A DNA stretch of 11,872 bases from Sphingomonadales bacterium (GCA_027489295.1 JAIYAA010000315.1:1-11872), one strand, 5' to 3'. Counted from the stretch's first letter, positions 1 through 8,337 are shown. Numbers and translations: made by a program. The notes: generated by a model from the letters alone, not told the origin.

Positions 1-1068
1 GGGCACGAACCCTTCCCCTCGCGCTCGCTGTGGGATCGCAAGCTCAAGGTCGATGCGGTCCACAACGACCGCGACGTCCATTTCTACGACAGCAACCAGT
101 TCGCCGACCAGAAGCTGCGAATCGCCGAGCGTGACCTGAAGCTGCCGGGATCGCCGGTGCGCTGGCGGTTCCAGGTGGCGCAGAGCCGCGACGTGCTCGA
201 TGCGCAGATCGCCACCGTGCGCCGCACGCTGGTGCGCAGCTTTGCCCTGCTCGGCCTGGGGCTGGTGGCGATGGCGGCGTTGCAGACCTGGTATGGCCTG
301 CGCCCCTTGCGCAAGGTGCGGCGCGAGATCGCCAGCCTGCGCGCCGGGCGCACCCAGCGCGTCGGCGGGCCACTGCCGGCCGAAGTCGGCCCGATGGTCG
401 ACGAACTCAACGCGCTGGTCGAGCATAACGATCGCCAGGCGGAGGAGGCGCGGCGCCATGCCGGCAACCTCGCCCATGCGCTCAAGACCCCGCTCAGCGT
501 GATCATGAACGCCGCCGCCGCCGGCCAGGCCGACCTGCCCGACACGGTGATCCGCGAGGCACGGACGATGCGGCGGCAGATCGACCATCATCTCGCTCGC
601 GCCCGCGCGGTCGGCAGGCGCGGCAGCGCGCACAGCCGTGCCGAGGTCTGGCCGTCGATCGAGGCGGTCGAGCGCGCGGTGGCGCGGCTCTATCCCAACG
701 TCCGCATCGATGTGGACGGGGTGAAGGACGCCATCGCCCATATCGAGCGCCAGGACCTCGACGAGATCCTCGGCAACCTCGTCGAGAATGCCGCCAAATA
801 TGGCGGCGGCAGCGTGTTCGTCACCGCCCGGCTCGAAGCAGGCTTCGTCGAGATCCTGGTGGAGGACGACGGCGTCGGCATTCCGGAGGAAGACCGTATC
901 CGCATCTTCGATCGCGGCGTGCGGCTGGATACCGGCAAGCCCGGCACCGGTCTCGGCCTGGCGATCGTGCGCGACGTCGCCGAGCTCTATGGCGGCACCG
1001 TCAGCCTGGAAGAGAGCGACGACCTGGGCGGGCTGATGGTCCGCCTGCGCCTCCCCGCGGCTGGCTGA
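1..1068 (+). CDS. Sensor histidine kinase, PhoQ-like (5' end cut by window)
   Basis: Inner-membrane sensor kinase of a two-component system: it autophosphorylates a histidine and passes the phosphate to a response regulator. The frame is open from base 1, so 355 codons are visible and the N-terminus lies outside. Counting from window codon 1: the end of a periplasmic sensor region (1 to about 79), a transmembrane helix (about 80-100), a HAMP-like linker, an H-box HALKTP with the phospho-acceptor His at codon 159, an N-box NLVENAAKYGG around codon 263, the G1 box DDGVG around 289, and the G2 box GTGLGLAIV at 315-323. The kinase core is therefore complete. The 'NLAHALKTPLSV' H-box is the form seen in PhoQ-type kinases (family knowledge). 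A cognate regulator probably lies just upstream, off the window. A GTG at 157 is an internal codon, not the start. The signal sensed cannot be told. Confidence 0.93.
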   Translation, partial: GHEPFPSRSLWDRKLKVDAVHNDRDVHFYDSNQFADQKLRIAERDLKLPGSPVRWRFQVAQSRDVLDAQIATVRRTLVRSFALLGLGLVAMAALQTWYGLRPLRKVRREIASLRAGRTQRVGGPLPAEVGPMVDELNALVEHNDRQAEEARRHAGNLAHALKTPLSVIMNAAAAGQADLPDTVIREARTMRRQIDHHLARARAVGRRGSAHSRAEVWPSIEAVERAVARLYPNVRIDVDGVKDAIAHIERQDLDEILGNLVENAAKYGGGSVFVTARLEAGFVEILVEDDGVGIPEEDRIRIFDRGVRLDTGKPGTGLGLAIVRDVAELYGGTVSLEESDDLGGLMVRLRLPAAG

Positions 1069-1193
1069 TTTCAGACTCGCAACAATTCGACATTCGCGTG
1101 CGACGCGGGCCGTTCATCACGGTCAGCGTCGGCGTGCGGCGATTCGGGCTTCGGCGCGCCAGCGAATTTCCACAGGCCCGTTAAATGTTGCTT

Positions 1194-1232
1194 CACCATA
1201 TTGGTGTAAACTGCGGTGGGGAATTTACCCCA
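1194..1232 (+). promoter_or_regulatory. Two adjacent inverted repeats upstream of the 191-aa gene
   Basis: CACCA-TAT-TGGTG (1194-1206) and TGGGG-AATTTA-CCCCA (1217-1232) are both perfect 5-bp dyads. They lie in an AT-richer patch immediately before the ribosome binding site of the gene starting at 1247. The first could be an operator half-site pair; the second could be an operator or an mRNA hairpin near the Shine-Dalgarno. No convincing -35/-10 pair with normal spacing was found: TTGCTT at 1188 and TAAACT at 1207 are only 13 bp apart. The function is inferred from position only. Confidence 0.35.
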
Positions 1233-1246
1233 TTGGAGGGCAGACA

Positions 1247-1822
1247 ATGAGCAGCATTTCCGCACTTTCCACCGCGAGCATGACCATGACGTCACCGCGC
1301 GACCGGATGAACGATCGTATTTCGGCCGCAGCATCGTCGGGCGAAATCAACGCCACCGATCAGAGCGCGCTGTCGAAGGCGCTGGATTCTATCGACTCGA
1401 CGCTCTCGTCCGAGCGCAGCAGCGGCACCAAGCCGTCGGGCGACATGAAGTCGAAAATGGAGTCGCTGATCCAGAGCCAGGTCGACAACGGCACGCTGAC
1501 CGATGATCAGGCAACCGAACTCAAGAGCTTCTTCGCCAAGGGTCCGGACAGCAAGGGCGGCAAGGGCGGCCCCGGTGGACCGGGCGGTCCTGGTGGCCCT
1601 GGCGGTGCGGGCGGCCCGCCGCCGTCCGAAGCATCGGCAAATTCGGACGATGATTCGACCAGCACCGACGATACGGCGTCGAAGCAGCTCGATGCGCTGA
1701 TGAGCTTCCTGCAGCAGCTCCGCGACAAGAGCGACGGCGCCGCGAGCTATTCGGCCTCGGGCGACACGAGCAAGAGCAGCAGCACCGGCGCGACCGGGCT
1801 GGTCGTCGATACCCTGGCCTGA
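1247..1822 (+). CDS. Unrecognised 191-aa Gly/Ser/Asp-rich protein with collagen-like GGP tract
   Basis: I do not recognise the family. The start is well supported by GGAGGG at 1235-1240, six bases before the ATG. Residues 1-95 are Ser/Thr-rich and predicted helical, with two similar helix-loop-helix-like units: one around 31-42 (GEINATDQSAL) and one around 81-92 (NGTLTDDQATEL). Both follow the pattern Gly-x-(Ile/Leu)-...-Leu. Residues about 103-125 form a glycine-proline tract built on GGP repeats, followed by PPP. An acidic Ser/Asp/Thr stretch, a helix (SKQLDALMSFLQQL) and a Ser/Gly-rich tail ending in a hydrophobic VVDTLA complete it. There is no signal peptide, membrane helix or catalytic motif. 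Codon use matches the chromosome, so recent transfer is not indicated. Secretion by a leaderless route is possible but unproven. It stands alone, convergent with the flavin monooxygenase. Confidence 0.85.
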   Translation: MSSISALSTASMTMTSPRDRMNDRISAAASSGEINATDQSALSKALDSIDSTLSSERSSGTKPSGDMKSKMESLIQSQVDNGTLTDDQATELKSFFAKGPDSKGGKGGPGGPGGPGGPGGAGGPPPSEASANSDDDSTSTDDTASKQLDALMSFLQQLRDKSDGAASYSASGDTSKSSSTGATGLVVDTLA

Positions 1823-1859
1823 CGCCAGGGGGGCGGCGTCCTGGGGGCAGGCGCCGCCC
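1812..1859. terminator. Tandem hairpins between convergent genes
   Basis: Hairpin 1: CCCTGGC (1812-1818) pairs with GCCAGGG (1824-1830) and contains the stop codon of the 191-aa gene in its loop and edge. Hairpin 2: GGGCGGCG (1831-1838) pairs with CGCCGCCC (1852-1859); inside it CCT/AGG pairs further across a one-base bulge. The two genes converge here with only 44 bp between their stops. A bidirectional transcription stop or mRNA 3'-end stabiliser is plausible. There is no U-tract on either strand, so this is not a classical intrinsic terminator. Confidence 0.5.
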
Positions 1860-1866
1860 GAACCCC

Positions 1867-2865
1867 TCAGGCGGGCTCCACCGCCCGCATCGCCTCCGCC
1901 GCGATCGCCAGACTGCGCTTGCGCGCCTGGTGATCGTACATCGCGCTGGTGAGCATCAGTTCATCGGCCTGGGTGCGCTCGATAAAGGCCGCCATCTCGC
2001 GGCGGACCTTCTCGGGCCCACCGATCGCCGAGGCCGACAGCACATGGTCGAGCACGGCATTGCCCTGCGGCCCCAGGGTCGCGCGATAGCCCTCCACCGG
2101 CGGCGGCAGCTGGATGCCGCGCCCGGTCGTGCGGATCGCGACGAACGCCTGTTGCTGCGAGCTGGCGAGATATTCGCCCTCCGCATCGCTGTCCGCGGCG
2201 AAGACGTTGAAGCCCAGCATGACATGCGGCTTGGCCAGCGCCTCGGACGGACGGAAGTTGCGACGATAGACCGCGATGGCCTCGTCGAGCAGCCCCGGCG
2301 CGAAGTGCGAGGCGAAGGCATAGGGCAGCCCCAGCGCCGCGGCGAGCTGCGCGCCGAAGGTGCTGGAGCCCAGAATCCACAGTTTCACGTCCGCTCCCGC
2401 GCCGGGGGTCGCGCGGACGCCGGTGCGGCCGTCATCGGCGAAATAGCTTTGCAGCTCCATCACGTCCTGCGGGAAGTCGTTGCCGTCGCTCTCCAGATTG
2501 CGGCGGATCGCGGCGGACACCCGCTGGTCCGACCCGGGCGCTCGGCCCAGCCCCAGATCGATCCGGCCGGGGAACAGCGCATCGAGCGTACCGAACGCCT
2601 CGGCCACCTGCAGCGGCGAATGGTTGGGCAGCATGATGCCGCCCGCGCCGATGCGGATGGTGCTGGTCGCCTGTCCGACGTGCGCGATCACCACCGCGGT
2701 CGCGGCGCTGGCGATCCCTTCCATGCCGTGATGTTCGGCCATCCAGTAGCGCTGGAAACCGAGCCGTTCGGCGTGGGCGGCGAGATCGGCGGCGTTGGCA
2801 AGCGCCTGGGACACGGTGCCGCCCTGGACGACGGGCACCAGATCGAGCAGCGAAAAAGCAGTCAT
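1867..2865 (-). CDS. LLM class flavin-dependent oxidoreductase (bacterial luciferase-like)
   Basis: A 332-aa TIM-barrel flavoprotein of the bacterial luciferase-like monooxygenase family, close in length and motifs to E. coli YhbW. Such enzymes use reduced FMN and O2 to oxidise an organic substrate in the cytoplasm; the substrate here is unknown. Visible landmarks are the N-terminal strand SLLDLVPV (5-12), the YWMAEHHG motif (40-47), and the flavin-site stretch from GGIMLPNHSP (75-84) through LFPGRIDLGLGRAPG (97-111). The length is normal and there is no frameshift. The ATG at 2865 gives the expected family N-terminus, though no good Shine-Dalgarno precedes it. It lies downstream of the RND permease on the same strand, separated by 98 bp with a candidate terminator, so it may be its own unit. 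The flavin reductase partner is not in the window. Confidence 0.92.
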   Translation of the reverse strand: MTAFSLLDLVPVVQGGTVSQALANAADLAAHAERLGFQRYWMAEHHGMEGIASAATAVVIAHVGQATSTIRIGAGGIMLPNHSPLQVAEAFGTLDALFPGRIDLGLGRAPGSDQRVSAAIRRNLESDGNDFPQDVMELQSYFADDGRTGVRATPGAGADVKLWILGSSTFGAQLAAALGLPYAFASHFAPGLLDEAIAVYRRNFRPSEALAKPHVMLGFNVFAADSDAEGEYLASSQQQAFVAIRTTGRGIQLPPPVEGYRATLGPQGNAVLDHVLSASAIGGPEKVRREMAAFIERTQADELMLTSAMYDHQARKRSLAIAAEAMRAVEPA

Positions 2866-2919
2866 GACAAGGATGTGGGGACGCTTGTCCTGCGTCGCCA
2901 GAGGGCACGGGCAGTAGCA

Positions 2920-2951
2920 AACCTCCCCTCTCCCAAAGGAAAAGGGAGGTT
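2920..2951 (-). terminator. Candidate terminator after the RND operon
   Basis: AACCTCCC (2920-2927) and GGGAGGTT (2944-2951) form a perfect 8-bp stem around a 16-base purine/pyrimidine-biased loop, 12 bp after the permease stop on the minus strand. The trailing T run is short. Similar C/T-rich 'cctcccc...ggggagg' palindromes are often dispersed between genes in sphingomonad genomes (recalled, not checked), so this may be a copy of such a repeat acting as a transcription stop. Confidence 0.5.
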
Positions 2952-2963
2952 CACAACCCTAGC

Positions 2964-5900
2964 TCATTCCGCCGGCAGCACCCCGTCGTCGCCCGGCTTG
3001 TGGTCGATCGCGCCCGGCGTCGCCACCGGCCCCAGCACGCGGCTGCCATCGTCGCCCGGGCGATAGGTGAGCAGCCGGCGCGACAGGCGCGGCCCGAGCC
3101 ACCCTTCGAGGCCCACCGCAAGGCTGAACAGCGCCGGCACGATCACCAGCGTGAGCAGCGTCGAGACGATCAGGCCGCCGATCACCACCACGCCCATCGG
3201 TGCGCGGAACGACGAGTCGCCGTTCAGCGAAAGCGCGGTGGGCACCATGCCCGCCACCATCGCGATGGTGGTCATCACGATCGGCTGGGCACGCTTGCGC
3301 CCCGCGTCGATGATCGCCTCCATCTTGGGCACGCCCTTCTCCATCTCCTCCAGCGCGAAGTCGACGAGCAGGATCGAGTTCTTGGCGACGATGCCGAACA
3401 GCATCAGCATGCCGATATAGACCGGCAGGCTCACCGGCATGCCCAGGATCGCCAGCATGATCAGCCCGCCCAGCGGCGCGTTGAGCAGCGAGCCCATGTT
3501 GACGATCGGCGAGACGAAGCGGCGATACAGCAGCACCATCACCGCGAACACCAGGAAGATGCCCGATGCCAGCGCGACGATGAAGTTCTTGATCATCTCG
3601 CCCTGCCACTTGGCCTGGCCCACCGTCATCTCGGCGACGCCGACCGGCAGCTGCTTCATGATCGGGAGTTCGTGGATCTCCTTCATCACGTCGCCCGAGA
3701 TATAGGGCTTGCCGGTCGCCGGGTTCATCGCGAGGTCGGCGCCCACCACCAGGCGGCGCTGCAGATTCAGCCGCTCGACCTTGGTCGGCCCCGCGGCGAA
3801 GCGGATGTCCGCCACCGCCGAGAGCGGTACCGAACCGCCGGTCTGGGTCTGCACGCGCATGTTCTGCAGCGTGTCGAGCTTGGTGCGCGAATCCTGGTCG
3901 AGCGCCACGCGGATCGGGATCTGGCGATCGGACAACGAGAATTTCGCGCTGTTCTGCTCGATATCGCCCAGCGTCGCGACGCGGATCGCGTTCGAGAGCG
4001 CGGCGGTGGTCACGCCCAGATCGGCGGCCAGGTCGAGCCGCGGCGAGATCACGATCTCGGGCCGCTGAAGATCGCCCGAAATGCGCGGCGCGACGACCGA
4101 CTTCAGCCCCTCCATCTGCTTCATCAGGGTGAGCGCGGTCTTGTTGAGCAGTTCGGGATCCTCACCGCCCAGCGTCACCGTCAAGTCGCGGCCGGTCGAG
4201 CCCCAGCCGAACTGCGAGCGGAAATTGACCCGGGCATCGGGAATGGCGAGCAGCTTGGGTGCCACGCGCTTCTCGAATTCGGTGCTGGTTTCCTTACGTT
4301 CGGGGGTCTTCTTTTCCGCCAGGTCGGCGGTGACGCGGCCATTGCCCACCGAGGTGCGGGCATAAGTGTGCTGCACGCCCGGCTCGGCACGCAGGATCGA
4401 CGCGACCTGCTGGACGACGCGATCGGTCTGTTCGAGCGTGGTGCCGGGCACCATCTCGATGGTCGCGGTCACGCTGTCCTGGTCCTGTGCCGGCTGGAAG
4501 GTCTGCGGCATGCTGACGAGCAGGAAGATCGTCGCCCCGAGCGAGCCGACATAGGCGAGGATGCCCACCCAGCGGTGCATCAGCGTCCATTCGAGCAGGC
4601 GGACATAAACGCGCATTACCGGGCCGCCGCCATGTTCGACATGGCCGTGGGCCTTGAGGAAATAGGCCGCGATCATCGGCGTCAGCATGCGCGCCACCGC
4701 CAGCGACATCAGCACCGCAGCGACGACGGTGAGGCCGAAATTCTTGAAGAACTGGCCCGAGATGCCGGGCATCAGCCCCACCGGCAGGAACACCGCGACG
4801 ATCGACATGGTCGTCGCCAGCACCGCGATGCCGATCTCGTCCGCCGCGTCGATCGAAGCCTGATAGGCCGATTTGCCCATCCGCATGTGGCGGACGATGT
4901 TCTCGATCTCCACGATCGCATCGTCGACCAGCACGCCCGCGACCAGGCTGAGCGCGAGCAGCGTCATCTGGTTGAGCGTGAAACCCAGCATGTCCATGAA
5001 CCAGAAGCTGGGGATCGCAGAGAGCGGGATCGCCAGCGCCGAGATCACCGTCGCACGCCAGTCGCGCAGGAAGAGGAACACAACGACGACGGCGAGCACC
5101 GCGCCCTCGATCATCGCCTCCATCGCGGTGTTGAACTGCTCCTTGGCATATTTGCTGCTGTTGTCGAGCAGCTCGAAATGTACCTTGGGGTTCTTCTTCT
5201 CGAGCGCCTGCAGCTTCTTCTGCGATTCGTCGAAGATCGTCACGTCCGACGCGCCCTTGGCGCGCTGGATGTCGAACGAGATTACCGGATGCCCGTCATA
5301 GCGCGCGAAGTTGCGGCGTTCGGCGAAGCCGTCCTTCACCGTCGCGATGTCGGCCAGCCGCACGGTGCGGCCGCTGCCGGTAGCGATCTGGGTCTGGCCC
5401 AGCGTGTAGGCGTCCTTGGCGTTGCCGACGACGCGCAGCGACTGTTCGAAGCCGGAGATCTGCGCGCGGCCGCCCGCTGCGTTCAGGTTCACCTGGCGCA
5501 GCTGCTGGTTCACCTGGCTCGCGGTGAGGCCATAGCCCGCCAGCTTCACCGGATCGAGCACCACGCTCACTTCACGGCTTACGCCGCCGTTGCGCTGCAC
5601 CGCCGCCATGCCGGAGATCGACAGCAGTTCCTTGGTGACGCTGTTGTCGATGTACCAGGAAAGCTGCTCGACGGTCATGTCGCTGGCCGACGCGGTGAAG
5701 CTGGCGATGTCGTTGCTGCTGGCGCTGTCGACGCGGCCGACCTGCGGCTCGAGGATGCCGTCGGGCAGGTTGCCGCGGATCTGCTGGATCGCGCTGCGCA
5801 CGTCTTCCACCGCGCGATCGATCGGGGTGCCGATCGCCAGCTGCACCACGGTCTGGCTATTACCTTCGGACACCGTCGAGTTGATCTCGTCGATGCCCTG

Positions 5901-6131
5901 CAGGCTGCGGACGGCGGATTCGACCTTCTGGGTGATCTGCGTCTCGAGCTCGCTCGGCGCGGCGCCGGGCTGGCTGATCGAGATCCAGACGATCGGGAAA
6001 TCGATGTCCGGGCTGTTGTTCACGTCCATGCGGTTGAAGCTGACGAGCCCCGCGATGGTGAGGAACAGGAAGAGGACGATCGGCGGGACCGGGTTGCGGA
6101 TGGCCCAAGCCGAAATGTTGCGAAAGCTCAT
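2964..6131 (-). CDS. RND multidrug efflux permease, HAE1 family
   Basis: A 1055-aa inner-membrane proton/drug antiporter of the AcrB/HAE1 type, forming the pump core of a tripartite efflux system. The architecture is standard: TM1 (about 12-31), a large periplasmic porter domain (about 35-335), TM2-TM6, a short cytoplasmic linker, TM7 (about 521-541), a second porter domain (about 545-845), and TM8-TM12. The proton-relay acids are present as [10 protein letters not shown] (D403, D404) in TM4. The TM10 lysine is present in GIVAKNS (K917), equivalent to AcrB Asp407/408 and Lys940. The C-terminal tail is Pro/Asp/Gly-rich. It follows the membrane fusion protein by 12 bp, so the two are almost certainly cotranscribed. 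Substrates cannot be read from sequence. Heavy-metal (CzcA) type is less likely given the AcrB-like TM4 motif. Confidence 0.96.
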   Translation of the reverse strand: MSFRNISAWAIRNPVPPIVLFLFLTIAGLVSFNRMDVNNSPDIDFPIVWISISQPGAAPSELETQITQKVESAVRSLQGIDEINSTVSEGNSQTVVQLAIGTPIDRAVEDVRSAIQQIRGNLPDGILEPQVGRVDSASSNDIASFTASASDMTVEQLSWYIDNSVTKELLSISGMAAVQRNGGVSREVSVVLDPVKLAGYGLTASQVNQQLRQVNLNAAGGRAQISGFEQSLRVVGNAKDAYTLGQTQIATGSGRTVRLADIATVKDGFAERRNFARYDGHPVISFDIQRAKGASDVTIFDESQKKLQALEKKNPKVHFELLDNSSKYAKEQFNTAMEAMIEGAVLAVVVVFLFLRDWRATVISALAIPLSAIPSFWFMDMLGFTLNQMTLLALSLVAGVLVDDAIVEIENIVRHMRMGKSAYQASIDAADEIGIAVLATTMSIVAVFLPVGLMPGISGQFFKNFGLTVVAAVLMSLAVARMLTPMIAAYFLKAHGHVEHGGGPVMRVYVRLLEWTLMHRWVGILAYVGSLGATIFLLVSMPQTFQPAQDQDSVTATIEMVPGTTLEQTDRVVQQVASILRAEPGVQHTYARTSVGNGRVTADLAEKKTPERKETSTEFEKRVAPKLLAIPDARVNFRSQFGWGSTGRDLTVTLGGEDPELLNKTALTLMKQMEGLKSVVAPRISGDLQRPEIVISPRLDLAADLGVTTAALSNAIRVATLGDIEQNSAKFSLSDRQIPIRVALDQDSRTKLDTLQNMRVQTQTGGSVPLSAVADIRFAAGPTKVERLNLQRRLVVGADLAMNPATGKPYISGDVMKEIHELPIMKQLPVGVAEMTVGQAKWQGEMIKNFIVALASGIFLVFAVMVLLYRRFVSPIVNMGSLLNAPLGGLIMLAILGMPVSLPVYIGMLMLFGIVAKNSILLVDFALEEMEKGVPKMEAIIDAGRKRAQPIVMTTIAMVAGMVPTALSLNGDSSFRAPMGVVVIGGLIVSTLLTLVIVPALFSLAVGLEGWLGPRLSRRLLTYRPGDDGSRVLGPVATPGAIDHKPGDDGVLPAE

Positions 6132-6143
6132 CGCGCCGATCCC

Positions 6144-7322
6144 TTACTTCTTCAGCAGCTGCGGAATGACCTTTTGGCCCGGATTGAGGAACGCGCCTGC
6201 GGTCAGCACCACGCGCTCGTTGCCGGTCAGCCCGCCGGTGATGCGCACGCCCTGATCGGACACATCGCCGGTCTTGACGTCGCGGCGCACCGCCTCGTCC
6301 TTGTCGTTGAGGATGAAGACATAGCTGCCCTGCTGGTCGCTCTGCACGGCCGACTGCGGCAGAACCACCGAGGTCACCGAACCCGCCACGATCCGGGCGC
6401 TGGCAAAGCCGCCGGGGCGGAGCGCAGGGTTGTAGGCGAGCGCGATGCGGGCGATGCCCAGCCGGCTCGTCGGGTCGATGACCGGCGAGACCTGCCACAC
6501 CTGGCCCTTGAAGCTCAGCTGGGTGCCGACCGGCGTAACCTCGGCCGGCACGCCGGCGCGCAGCTTCTGGATATCGGCCTCGGCAAGCTGGGCGCGCAGT
6601 TCGAGCTGGCCGTCCATCGCCATGCGGAACAGCGCGCCCGAGCCCGAGCTGACGATCTGGCCCGGCTCGATCTGGCGCGCGAGGACCAGCCCTGCCTCGG
6701 GGGCGCGAATGTCGAGCCGGCGGTTGCGCGCCTGGGTTTCGGCGAGCTGGGCCTTGGCAACGCGGACACGGGCGAGCGCCTGGTCGCGCGCCGCGGTCTT
6801 CTGATCGATGTCGGCGCGCGAGATGAATCCGTTGCCGACCAGCTTCTCGGCGCGCTCCAGATTGGACTGGGCGAGCTTGGCATCGGCCTCGGAAACGCGG
6901 ATCTGCGCGGCGAGCGATTCGGCGGTCTGCGCCTGCACCGACCGATCGACGACCGCGAGCACCTGGCCCTTCTGGACCCAGCTGCCGGCATCGACGAGCA
7001 CGCGGGTGACGATTCCGCCCTCGCCCGCGACGCCTACCGGCATCTCGCGCTTGGCGGCGAGACTGCCGGTACCGGTCACGATCGTGGAAATGGTCTGCTG
7101 GCCCGGGGTGGAGACGGTCACCGTCTGCATCTGCGCCTGCGGCTTGCCGCCCTTCGCGGCAGGCAGCGATTCGGCAGGACGCTTCATCACGATAAACGCT
7201 GCAACGACCACCAGCAGGAATGCGCCGAGGCCAATCCACAACCAGCGCCGCCCCTTTTGCGCCGGCTCACCATCGTAGCCGAGCCGCTCCTGCCGATCCA
7301 ACATCCCTGCCTCGTAGTTCAT
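6144..7322 (-). CDS. RND efflux periplasmic adaptor (membrane fusion protein)
   Basis: A 392-aa adaptor that links the RND permease to an outer-membrane channel. The order is: a short cytoplasmic N-terminus, a signal-anchor helix (about 27-46), a first half lipoyl/barrel region (GEGGIVTRVLVDAG, then WVQKGQVLAVVD), an alpha-helical hairpin rich in Ala, Gln and Glu, a second lipoyl half (IRAPEAGLVLARQIEPGQIV), a beta-barrel and a membrane-proximal domain. No lipobox cysteine is seen, so it is a membrane-anchored rather than lipoprotein type. The ATG at 7322 is chosen over the upstream ATG at 7487: a GAGGTGGG Shine-Dalgarno sits five bases or so ahead, and the extra 55 residues are not adaptor-like and cross the probable promoter. 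It is the first gene of the operon with the permease. The TolC-type channel must be encoded elsewhere. Confidence 0.93.
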   Translation of the reverse strand: MNYEAGMLDRQERLGYDGEPAQKGRRWLWIGLGAFLLVVVAAFIVMKRPAESLPAAKGGKPQAQMQTVTVSTPGQQTISTIVTGTGSLAAKREMPVGVAGEGGIVTRVLVDAGSWVQKGQVLAVVDRSVQAQTAESLAAQIRVSEADAKLAQSNLERAEKLVGNGFISRADIDQKTAARDQALARVRVAKAQLAETQARNRRLDIRAPEAGLVLARQIEPGQIVSSGSGALFRMAMDGQLELRAQLAEADIQKLRAGVPAEVTPVGTQLSFKGQVWQVSPVIDPTSRLGIARIALAYNPALRPGGFASARIVAGSVTSVVLPQSAVQSDQQGSYVFILNDKDEAVRRDVKTGDVSDQGVRITGGLTGNERVVLTAGAFLNPGQKVIPQLLKK

Positions 7323-7589
7323 GCGCCCACCTCGTTCGGAGCGCACAAACGCCCCAGGTCGCACTGTATTATCGGAATATATCACCGACCACAAGGCCGG
7401 GATAGCAACGCGTGGGCAAATGCCCGGTTGCATGCGGCGATGCAAGTCGCCGAAAAGAAAAACCGCGCTATCTGCCGGTGCCTGCAAGTAACGACAAACG
7501 TTTCCGCACGGACCCGCCGTTCAGCTTGCGTTCGTCTGCGAGCGTCGACAAGCCGGCGCATAGAGACGACAAAACCAGGAGGAACGTCC
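7323..7589. promoter_or_regulatory. Divergent control region between the efflux operon and the SIMPL gene
   Basis: This 267-bp gap must hold promoters for both directions. The AT-rich stretch 7365-7384 (tgtattatcggaatatatca) is the best candidate core promoter for the efflux operon. On the minus strand TTGTGG and TAATAC lie 17 bp apart, a weak -35/-10 match. The middle part (7414-7451) holds overlapping hairpins listed separately. No regulator gene (TetR/MarR type) sits next to the pump, so its control is probably by an unlinked regulator. Confidence 0.4.
7414..7451 (+). promoter_or_regulatory. Cluster of overlapping inverted repeats upstream of the SIMPL gene
   Basis: Three perfect dyads lie within 38 bases: GGGC/GCCC around AAAT (7414-7425), TTGCAT/ATGCAA around GCGGCG (7428-7445), and GGCGA/TCGCC around TGCAAG (7436-7451). 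The last two share bases 7436-7445 and cannot form together. They lie about 140-175 bp before the SIMPL start codon. They could be operator sites or a switchable 5' leader. The sequence shows the symmetry only; function is inference. Confidence 0.35.
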
Positions 7590-8312
7590 ATGATCCGCAC
7601 CCTGCCGCTCGCCGCGCTGATCGCGCTTGCTGCCGCGCCGCATGCCGTTGCGCAGACCGCGGTGGCCCAGCCGATACCGGCCGACGGCACCGTTCTCGAC
7701 ATCAATGCCGAAGGGACGAGCACGCGCGTGCCTGATCTGGCACTGATCCAGGCTGGCGTGGTGACGACGGCATCTACCGCCGGCGAGGCGATGCAGCAGA
7801 ACGCCGCCCGCATGGCCGCGGTACTGGCATCGCTGCGCAAGGCCGGCATTGCCGAGCGCGACTTGCAGACGAGCTCGGTGAACCTTGCGCCGCAATATCG
7901 CTACCAGGAGAATAAGCCGCCGGTGATCACCGGCTATCAGGCGTCGAACCAGCTGTCGGTGCGCTTCCGCGACGTGGCGAAGAGCGGCACGATCCTCGAT
8001 GCGCTGGTGGCGCAGGGCGCCAACAACATCTCCGGCCCGAACCTGACGGTGTCCGACGAGAACGGCGCGCTGGACGAGGCGCGGCGCGACGCGATCGGCA
8101 AGGCCCGCGCCCGTGCGACGCTCTATGCCCAGGCGGCGGGGCTGAAGGTCGACCGGATTCTGATGATTTCGGAGACGGGCAGCACGCCGATCGTCCAGCC
8201 GATGCCCATGCTGATGCGCGCAAAGGGCATGATGGCCGAGGCCGATACCGCAATCGTACCGGGCGAGCAGAAGCTCACCGCCAGCGTTTCGGTCCGCTTC
8301 CTGCTCAAGTAA
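7590..8312 (+). CDS. Secreted SIMPL-domain (DUF541) protein
   Basis: A 240-aa exported protein of the SIMPL/DUF541 family, which includes E. coli YggE and periplasmic proteins linked to oxidative stress tolerance; the molecular activity is not settled. The start is fixed by a strong AGGAGGAA (7577-7584), five bases before the ATG. The signal peptide is residues 1-21 or 1-26: a basic MIR, a Leu/Ala core, then AVA-Q at either of two sites. The mature part carries the family pattern: DINAEGTSTRVPDLALIQAGV near the N-terminus, LRKAGIAERDLQTSSVNLAPQY in the middle, then ITGYQASNQLSVRFRD, and A-L-D-E-A-R-x-D-A-I-G-K-A-R-A-R-A around 160-177 before the C-terminal strand. The length is usual. It is divergent from the efflux operon and ends at a strong terminator, so it is probably monocistronic. 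Confidence 0.92.
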   Translation: MIRTLPLAALIALAAAPHAVAQTAVAQPIPADGTVLDINAEGTSTRVPDLALIQAGVVTTASTAGEAMQQNAARMAAVLASLRKAGIAERDLQTSSVNLAPQYRYQENKPPVITGYQASNQLSVRFRDVAKSGTILDALVAQGANNISGPNLTVSDENGALDEARRDAIGKARARATLYAQAAGLKVDRILMISETGSTPIVQPMPMLMRAKGMMAEADTAIVPGEQKLTASVSVRFLLK

Positions 8313-8337
8313 TCGCGCACGGAAGCGAGCGCACACG

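Noticed and set aside
1555..1625. GGP repeat tract considered as a DNA-level tandem repeat or CRISPR-like array
   Set aside because: The repeats are short, imperfect at the DNA level and in frame in a coding region. They are protein-level low complexity.
1930..3066. A 378-codon plus-strand frame opposite the flavin monooxygenase
   Set aside because: It is antisense to a clear LLM-family gene. Its translation is Arg/His/Gly-rich with no family motif.
7323..7487. A 55-residue N-terminal extension of the membrane fusion protein
   Set aside because: It crosses the likely promoter and lacks family similarity. The ATG at 7322 has a good GAGGTGGG site.
3000..8312. A 1770-codon open frame on the plus strand, antisense to the whole efflux operon and in frame with the SIMPL gene
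   Set aside because: It is the usual by-product of strong GC bias opposite long genes. The translated part before 7590 is Arg/His/Asp-rich low-quality sequence, while the minus strand has full RND and adaptor motifs. The real SIMPL start has its own Shine-Dalgarno and signal peptide.
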